Below are positions 57,845 to 64,000 of a stretch of DNA of 64,000 nt, in pieces (position 1 is the stretch's first letter; every line of letters begins with the position of its first letter). Under the pieces are notes generated by a model. The model had not been told where the DNA came from. It was given only the letters and a program-made list of their open reading frames with translations, and did no database searches. This stretch comes from Epithemia pelagica (lineage: Eukaryota; Bacillariophyta; Bacillariophyceae; Surirellales; Surirellaceae). The position numbers and the translations under genes were made by a program. Location: assembly GCA_946965045.2 (NCBI GenBank), contig OX337231.1:2108001-2172000 (forward strand), read 5' to 3'.

Positions 57845-60800
57845 ATGCCTCCGGGGGTGAGCGTCAAGCTCGAACCGGATGGCGAACCACCGACAACGGA
57901 GGAAAAGAAGGAATCGGAGAATACTGGGACCACGGGATGGGATGTCATGTATCGCATCTTGAAGGCATACTTTGAAAAACACGGTCATACGCAAGTGCAA
58001 CAAGGTCCCAACGGGCAACACAAATTATTGGAAACATGGGTCAAGCAACAGCGGAATCAATGGAACCAATGGATGAACAGTGGAGGTACGATAGACCTTG
58101 GCTGTTCTGTAGAGGTTGCGGCCGATCGAATGGACAAATTAGATGCGATTGGCTTCTACTCCGAGTCCTCGCTGTTGGATCAGAACACCAACAACAGCGC
58201 AAAGAATCATAAGAATAACAACAACAACATCAATAATATCAGCAACCAACAAGCCCAAGCCGGGCAACAAGCCCAAGCCAACCAACAAGTAAAAACTAAC
58301 AAACCCGCAAATAATACAACACCAGCTCAATCAGTGAACAAAACGTCCACACTGAAAAGACCAACTCAATCGCTGCCTCCAGCGAAAGCTCCCCCATCTT
58401 CACGACCCCCTCCAGTCACAGACACCAACGCCTCTATCATTCTTTCGCCGCCGGAAAGATGGTATTCCAACCTAGCTTCTTTACCCCAACCCAAACGACC
58501 AACTCCTATCAAACAGGAAGACGATGTTACGGACTTTCCCAGTCCAGCAAAGCCCCAAACTCCCTCTGCCTCACCACCTACTCAGTCTCACGATCTGAGA
58601 ACGACCAATCAAATAGACACGAAAGGAAGCATCCCTCTTCAGCCCCCTCCACCAAGCCAACACAAAGACCAGAAGTCAAATCAAGCAAACAATCACCAGA
58701 CCGGTAAGGACTCTCATCCTACCCTTCGATCAACCCAGCACAACCAAAATGCTCCATCAACCCAACGCCAAGACCAGAAGTCTAGTCAATCAAATACCCT
58801 TACATCAACCCAACTCTACCAAGCCCCTCCTCCAACCCAACGACAAGATCACCAAGCGGCCTCTATCATTCTTTCGCTACCCGAAAGATGGTATTCCAAC
58901 CTAGCTTCTCTACCCCAACCCAAACGACCAACTCCTATCAAACAAGAAGACGATGCTATGGACGTTCCTAGTCCAGCAACACTCCAACCCCCCTCTGCCT
59001 CTCCATCTATCCTGCCTCACGATCTGAGAATGACCAATCAAATAGACAGGAAAGGAAACTTCCCTCTTCTGTCTCCTCCACCAAGCCAACACCAAGACCA
59101 GAAGTCGAATTACCAGACCGGTAAGGACTCTCATCCTAACATTCCAGCAGTTCAGCAAAAACAACATGCTCCATCAACCCAACGCCAAGACCAGAAGTCT
59201 AGCCAATCAAACACCCTTACATCAACCCAACTCTACCAAGCTCTTCCTCCAACCCAACGACAAGACCACCAATTGAATCAAACGAACAATCGCCAGAACC
59301 GCAACGATCCTTCTTCTTCTCAAACGACCCAACTTCGTAAAAATCCACCATTAGCCCAAGACCAAGAGAATCACACCGATTCTCCCTCCGTATCGACCCA
59401 ACATAATCTCGAAAACAGCAACTTTCCTCTCTGTCACCCTCGCCCTACCCAACATCAAGGTCTATTATCTGCAAATGCTCGCAAGAACCACGCTACTCAC
59501 ACGGGAAATAGCGATCCCTCAAGCACAAACGAATCCAACACATCGCAGCCATTGCTGTTTACCGCACTCCCCTCCCCACGAAGGAGCGCCCCCGCCAAGA
59601 CCAAGACGGCATTCGTCCAAAAAACTCAAACCCCCAACTCCATGGACCCCCAACGTTCGGCCGTGGCAGAAAAAAACGAAGAGATGCAACCAGAAAGACA
59701 ACTCATCCGAAATGCCCCCCTACAAGCTCCTCGCAACCTGACGTCACCTACGACGACGACCGAAGAGTCCTCCTCCTCCTCCTCATCTTCTTCTTCTTCT
59801 TCTTCGTCATCTTCATCTTCATCCTCCTCTTCATCATCTTCATCGTCGTCTTCATCATCTTCTGAATCAAGTCCTCCCACAAGTCCTGCATCACGGCGAC
59901 GTTCCTCCCTAGGCAGCAGCACCCATAGGAATGAGGAAGATCCCATGCACTTTTCCACGAAATACAAAAACTGGCTCTTTTCTCATTCGCCCGTGGACTG
60001 CCATGGTCGTCCATCAATTTCCCGACGATGTCTGCATTTTGACCGCACCGGCACGTGTAGGCGGGGAAAGCATTGTCATTTTGGACACGTGTGTAAACAT
60101 GCCGGAAACTACAAGCGTGACAAACGATCCGTGGAGAATCTAGAAGACTTGGTTGACCAAAAAGATCTGGAGAATGCACAAGTTATTCAAAAAGCCCAAG
60201 TGCATGTGGTGGGTGCCCGTGATACCAAGAAAAGAAATTGGTGTACAGCTGGATGCATTGTTCGCAATCGATTTTATTATGCAGCAGGTGGAGATGAGGG
60301 AGTCTATCACGTGGAAAGTGATCTGTGGTGGTACCCGACCAGTCACCTGGCCAAAGAAGCTCTGTGGGGTGTTTTGGCAAGCTGGACGACGGACGATGGT
60401 CTGCTGCAACTGATCCAACAGAGTGACCACCGAAACGACCCACATCCCAAACGCCATGCCGATCACAGTCCCGATCCCTCCATGGAACGTCCCCGTAAAA
60501 GAAACTCTTTAGCCCACAACGTTCCATTCACCACAACCAAACGAGAGGACATGGGGGCGAGAAGATCGTTGCCCGCACTTCCCGACATTGATCCTGATTG
60601 GCTTCTGTGGACTGCATTTTCACGTCGAATGAGGGACAAGGGCCGCAGAGGTGCTCAATCGTCTCGTGAAGCGCAGCCTCGTCGGTTCGAAAAGTGTCGT
60701 CGCTTTACTGGAACTGCCGAATGCAGCTCCAATGGAATTCCATGTCGTTATGGTCATGTGTACAAGAACGGTACCTTTGGTGTTCCAGAAGAGGTGACTC

Positions 60801-61045
60801 GAGAGTTTGAGTTTGACAAAATCCAATATTGTCATTGTCCCAGCAAGGACGGTACCGAGTGGTACACCAGTGGTTATGTGCACGGCAATGGATATTACTT
60901 TGTCTGGGGCTGGAGTGGCAAACAAGTAACAGGTGTCCAATGTCCCCAAACGGGTATCTGGTGGTACGAAAGCAAAGGAGATGCGCAAAAAGCATTGATG
61001 CGAAACCTATTGTCACCCAACAAAGTCGCTTCGATTAGTCGATGA
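57845..61045 (+). CDS. HA-domain / CCCH zinc-finger protein, intact paralogue D
   Basis: Single-exon, 1066 aa. The HA domain is at residues about 25-100 (GWDVMYRILKAYFEKHGHTQV, KLLETWVKQQRNQW, MDKLDAIGFYSE). The middle (about 110-620) is a disordered Gln/Asn/Pro/Ser region. It includes a 143-residue unit repeated in tandem (429 bp, from 58430 and 58859) that starts ASIILS and PERWYSNLASLPQPKR. A run of over 30 Ser follows (about 59768-59870). The C-terminal third has a CCCH finger CLHFDRTGTCRRGKHCHFGH (x8, x5, x3), an LWWY module (GGDEGVYHVESDLWWY), a second finger CRRFTGTAECSSNGIPCRYGH with x6 spacing, and a final module ending GIWWYESKGDA. Probably nuclear and nucleic-acid binding; target unknown. 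It is the only unbroken member of the local family. Confidence 0.85.
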   Translation: MPPGVSVKLEPDGEPPTTEEKKESENTGTTGWDVMYRILKAYFEKHGHTQVQQGPNGQHKLLETWVKQQRNQWNQWMNSGGTIDLGCSVEVAADRMDKLDAIGFYSESSLLDQNTNNSAKNHKNNNNNINNISNQQAQAGQQAQANQQVKTNKPANNTTPAQSVNKTSTLKRPTQSLPPAKAPPSSRPPPVTDTNASIILSPPERWYSNLASLPQPKRPTPIKQEDDVTDFPSPAKPQTPSASPPTQSHDLRTTNQIDTKGSIPLQPPPPSQHKDQKSNQANNHQTGKDSHPTLRSTQHNQNAPSTQRQDQKSSQSNTLTSTQLYQAPPPTQRQDHQAASIILSLPERWYSNLASLPQPKRPTPIKQEDDAMDVPSPATLQPPSASPSILPHDLRMTNQIDRKGNFPLLSPPPSQHQDQKSNYQTGKDSHPNIPAVQQKQHAPSTQRQDQKSSQSNTLTSTQLYQALPPTQRQDHQLNQTNNRQNRNDPSSSQTTQLRKNPPLAQDQENHTDSPSVSTQHNLENSNFPLCHPRPTQHQGLLSANARKNHATHTGNSDPSSTNESNTSQPLLFTALPSPRRSAPAKTKTAFVQKTQTPNSMDPQRSAVAEKNEEMQPERQLIRNAPLQAPRNLTSPTTTTEESSSSSSSSSSSSSSSSSSSSSSSSSSSSSSSSESSPPTSPASRRRSSLGSSTHRNEEDPMHFSTKYKNWLFSHSPVDCHGRPSISRRCLHFDRTGTCRRGKHCHFGHVCKHAGNYKRDKRSVENLEDLVDQKDLENAQVIQKAQVHVVGARDTKKRNWCTAGCIVRNRFYYAAGGDEGVYHVESDLWWYPTSHLAKEALWGVLASWTTDDGLLQLIQQSDHRNDPHPKRHADHSPDPSMERPRKRNSLAHNVPFTTTKREDMGARRSLPALPDIDPDWLLWTAFSRRMRDKGRRGAQSSREAQPRRFEKCRRFTGTAECSSNGIPCRYGHVYKNGTFGVPEEVTREFEFDKIQYCHCPSKDGTEWYTSGYVHGNGYYFVWGWSGKQVTGVQCPQTGIWWYESKGDAQKALMRNLLSPNKVASISR

Positions 61046-61506
61046 GAACATTCCCAAGTACGAAAACAACTTTGAAGGAGGACATGATCCATTGCCTCAG
61101 GACCATTGGAAAAAGCAAGTACGCTATTACCGATAGCGATTTCCAATCGCAATTGCACTTCACTACATCCTTGGAATAAAAGTACGTGTAATTCATCGTC
61201 TACCTTACTCCCATGTCTTTCTCTTCTAGGTAGAGTAGGTGCTGATCGAAGTTACCTACTCCTACTTCAAAAGAGACTATTGGCCGGAGTTAGCATTTTG
61301 TGTCTACTAATTGATGCGACACAAATACGACTTATATGCGACTCATTATATCTGACGGCGTGTTCCGCGCCAAAAATCCAAAATCCCATTGCAATTCTCG
61401 TTTCATATTCGATCCATCCTTCGAGTGGTGTTGTCATCGATCCCTTCTCGAAAAGCTCAATAGCTTCGGATTCATCTTGACATTGGTTGTCTTTGTTGCC
61501 GTCGTC
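61046..61506. other. Intergenic, UNG promoter or 5' extension
   Basis: An in-frame ATG at 61336 would add 57 residues to UNG, ending in a hydrophobic stretch (FGFILTLVVFVAVV). No other gene seen. Confidence 0.4.
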
Positions 61507-62568
61507 ATGGCCCCTGGATTGATTACCTCCTTTTTCAAGACCAAAAAGAAGCGTTCGCAAACCGCAGAGAACGGACCAGGCGAAGAAGAACCAGCCTCTG
61601 CAGAGCAAACATCCAGTACCATGCCGGAGCAACCAACAGGCAGTACAGACCGCGTGAAACGTAGGAGAACCATGGAACCAGAAGATCCAAACGAAGAAGA
61701 AGAAGAAGAAGAATCCACGGAGGTTGTGATTGACAATCCGTACGCTCCCGAAGCTGTCCAAGAATTGTTGTCCTCCTTGAACGATACCGGTGGATGGAAG
61801 TCGGCCTTGCGTTCCACTTGGGAATCGCGAGACTTTGCCAAGTTGGCCGAATTTGTCGCTCGCGAACGAGCCTCGCAAACCATTTACCCACCCGCGGCCG
61901 ACTTGTGGACCTCCTTGAATTCCTGTCCCCTGGATCAAGTCAAGGTCGTCATTGTGGGTCAAGATCCCTATCATGGTCCCGGTCAAGCGCATGGATTGTG
62001 CTTTTCCGTCCGTCCTCAGGTCCGACCCCTTCCACCCTCTCTCAAGAATATTTATTTGGAATTGGCCACGGACCCCAATGTTCACTTTGATCCGGCCAAG
62101 GGCGAAACGCCTCCCCAAACCTATTCCAATAATGCCATTCCGCCTCATGGCCATTTGATTCGTTGGGCACAACAAGGAGTCTTGCTGATCAATACTGTCT
62201 GGTCGGTTCGACGAGGAAAGCCTCAGTCTCACCAAAAGCAGGGATGGGAACAAGTGACTTCGGCTATTTTACGAACCGTCTTGGCCTCCCGTCGCAAGGG
62301 CAAGAAGGACGACAAGGTGGTCTTTTTGTTGTGGGGCAAACCGGCGTTGGAACGTGTGCAAAAGTTACAGGCCGATCTTTCCCGTGCCGTCATTTTGTCC
62401 AGTTCGCATCCCAGTCCTCTGGGAGCGCGCAAAACCTCTACGCCCTTTATTGGCAGCCAATGTTTTGGCATGTGCAATTTCGCCCTGCAACGCATGTGCC
62501 AGACGCCCATTGATTGGAATGTCGATGGACCTCTCCCTACAAACGACGGGACATTGGCCAGGGATTGA
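61507..62568 (+). CDS. UNG: Uracil-DNA glycosylase, family 1
   Basis: 353 aa from the ATG at 61507. Family-1 motifs are all present: the water-activating loop GQDPYHGPGQAHGLCFSV (catalytic Asp153), PPSLKNIYLEL, the uracil-pocket segment GVLLINTVWSVRRG, VVFLLWGKPALE and the DNA-intercalation loop SSSHPSPLGARK (His301). The N-terminus MAPGLITSFFKTKKKR looks like a degenerate PCNA-interacting peptide followed by a nuclear signal, which is why this start is preferred. An acidic linker separates it from the core. The enzyme removes uracil from DNA and starts base excision repair. The in-frame ATG at 61336 could give a longer isoform with another destination. Convergent with the FCP gene. Confidence 0.93.
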   Translation: MAPGLITSFFKTKKKRSQTAENGPGEEEPASAEQTSSTMPEQPTGSTDRVKRRRTMEPEDPNEEEEEEESTEVVIDNPYAPEAVQELLSSLNDTGGWKSALRSTWESRDFAKLAEFVARERASQTIYPPAADLWTSLNSCPLDQVKVVIVGQDPYHGPGQAHGLCFSVRPQVRPLPPSLKNIYLELATDPNVHFDPAKGETPPQTYSNNAIPPHGHLIRWAQQGVLLINTVWSVRRGKPQSHQKQGWEQVTSAILRTVLASRRKGKKDDKVVFLLWGKPALERVQKLQADLSRAVILSSSHPSPLGARKTSTPFIGSQCFGMCNFALQRMCQTPIDWNVDGPLPTNDGTLARD

Positions 62569-62729
62569 CGAGTCTATCTCATCCAAATACATCTTTTCGT
62601 TGGAGTCTTCAATTGCAGTTTGTCTAGGAAAATTATCTACAGAGTTACTTATAACCAGTTCGAGAGAATGTCCGAATTGTGTGTCTCCTCTACTAGCCGC
62701 TCACCGTCGTTTCCTTGCCTCATTTTCGT

Positions 62730-63531
62730 TTAGAAGAGGGGCTTGAAAAAGTAGGGAGTTTCGGCCACGACGGGAGATCGGTAGAGGGCTTCTTGGACGA
62801 CAAAGCCCAAAATGGCCATCATGGCCAAACGACCATGTTTGATTTCCTTGGTCCTCATGGCCATTTGACCAGCCGAATCTCGAGGGAAAAAGCCAAGGGG
62901 ATCAAAGCCACAATCACCGGCCGTGTAATCCTTACCCTTGCTTTCTCGGACCTTGTCATTTTCAATTTCGACAATGCCAGCCAAGAGAATGACCAAGACC
63001 CAGTACAAGGTGTCAACCTTGCCCAATCCACCATTCAACAAGGAAGGACTGGCACCGGTCTTGGTCAACAAGGTGGACATGCCCATGGCATCGGCCAAGG
63101 GCTTGTCAAACAATTCGGCCAAGGGCCAGCCCACAACAGCCAACATGGCCAAACGAGAATGTTTCAATTCCGCCTCGCGCATGTACATGAGACTGGCCTT
63201 GTCGGCACCCGCAAAGTTAAAGGGACTTTGGTGATGAAACAAGAAACAATGCCTCGCATTAGAAGGGAGACAACACAACAGAAATGTCGGTATGTGCGAT
63301 CCAGACAACTTACTCAAAGCCAACATCTCCGGCCATGGTACCATCCAACAACTTTGGTCTGGGCAAAAAGGGAAGGGAGGGAGACATGGATTTTTGCGAG
63401 GACGAGCCTTGTTCGTCTTCGTCAAAGAGAGCATAGCGTTGGACCGCGCTCGATGTAGAAGTCGATCGGCTGGAAGGGACAAAGGCTGTCACAGAGACCG
63501 TCGAGAGGAGAAGCAAAAAGGCCTTGAACAT
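62730..63531 (-). CDS. Fucoxanthin-chlorophyll a/c binding protein (LHC superfamily)
   Basis: Exons 63531-63314 and 63225-62730; intron 88 nt (TTTGA|GTAAGT ... CCAAAG|TCCC), 237 aa. The N-terminus is MFKAFLLLLSTVSVTA then FVPSS: an ER signal peptide followed by a transit peptide whose first residue is Phe, the diatom plastid-import signature. Helix 1 carries EAELKHSRLAMLAVVGW and helix 3 carries EIKHGRLAMMAILGF, the two pseudo-symmetric chlorophyll-binding LHC helices with Glu/Arg ion pairs. Helix 2 is YWVLVILLAGIVEIE. GFDPFNF and GFDPLGFFP precede helices 1 and 3. It is a thylakoid antenna protein. The subclass (Lhcf, Lhcr or other) is not certain. The upstream region was copied to 39962-40270. 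Confidence 0.93.
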
Positions 63532-64000
63532 GATGATGGTGATGATGATATTAAGGATGGTTGTGTATGATAAAGATTTATGGCAACAGAGCGGGGGTTA
63601 GACGTTTGACAACAACTTTCACACCGCCAGCGCAGGAAAAGCGTGAGAGGAATGGAAATACAAGTATCTTGTGTGATGGCTGTTGGACCTTGCACACGAG
63701 CACGAGACACGTCGATAGCTCAGTCAGTCGTTGGTTGACTTCTGGGTTGACGGCGGCGTCGATCAAGAGAGATCGAGAAAGCGACTGCACATCAACACCG
63801 AGATACCAATCGTCGAACTTTTCTGATCTCATTGTTGTGTTGGAATGATGCGCTGTATGCGACTGACTCATCTTGCGACTGACTCACGCGCGCGCAAGCA
63901 CAGGCGGTCAGAGGGGCAACGGACAGACGCGTCGTGACGTATTAGACCCGAAGAACGATCCATCGGGTTTGCCACTCTGTTGTCATCGCATATCGCATAT
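63532..64000. other. FCP promoter region
   Basis: No gene seen. 63532 to about 63815 is the part matched by the copy at about 40000-40270. After 63845 there is a CGCGCG-containing stretch of unknown meaning. Confidence 0.5.

Noticed and set aside
63489-63871. Frames on both strands upstream of the FCP gene
   Set aside because: They fall in the FCP promoter region, are not conserved in the copy at 39962-40270, and have no protein-like features.

Overview
The window is nuclear DNA of a photosynthetic stramenopile, almost certainly a diatom. It carries a two-exon fucoxanthin-chlorophyll a/c protein with a diatom-type bipartite plastid presequence, a DUF6824 protein, Pro-Ser repeat proteins and several helicase-associated (HA) domain proteins. 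Introns are short (64-114 nt wherever I could define them), GT-AG, and every multi-exon model below sums to a whole number of codons.

Positions 1-25450 are mostly core genes. In order: a signal-anchored beta-propeller-like protein with a Pro-Ser tail (-, runs off the left edge); an unrecognised five-exon multi-pass membrane protein (-); an RBR-type RING protein (-); an unrecognised protein with a myristoylation-like N-terminus (-); a DUF6824 protein (+); the ribosome-biogenesis GTPase BMS1 (+); DNA ligase IV (+, four exons); and a formin-type FH2 protein (-). Gaps of 1-2 kb between some of them show no gene.

Positions 25000-43700 are accessory and scarred. A P-loop NTPase plus PD-(D/E)XK-type, Crinkler-like gene with broken frame sits between two direct copies of the formin 5' region. 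A frameshifted leucine-rich-repeat gene follows. Next is a PRXL2/selenoprotein U gene with an in-frame TGA at the redox position and a SECIS-like hairpin in its 3' flank. A 746-bp non-autonomous Mutator-like element with a 10-bp target duplication lies just upstream of its start codon. The first of four HA-domain/CCCH zinc-finger paralogues follows (one in-frame stop), then tandem repeats and a chimeric fragment that joins the FCP gene 5' region to a piece of the RBR gene.

Positions 43770-49592 hold a decayed Helitron (HUH Rep plus PIF1-like helicase). Positions 49690-61045 hold three more HA/CCCH paralogues in tandem. Two are broken and one is intact (1066 aa). Between them lie two copies of a coiled-coil/RING gene with a shared in-frame stop. 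All four paralogues have the same 14-bp motif about 255-280 bp upstream of the start codon.

The right end returns to core genes: family-1 uracil-DNA glycosylase (+) convergent with the FCP gene (-). DNA ligase IV and UNG are repair genes, BMS1 acts in 40S ribosome assembly, and the FCP gene is light harvesting. They are neighbours rather than a pathway.
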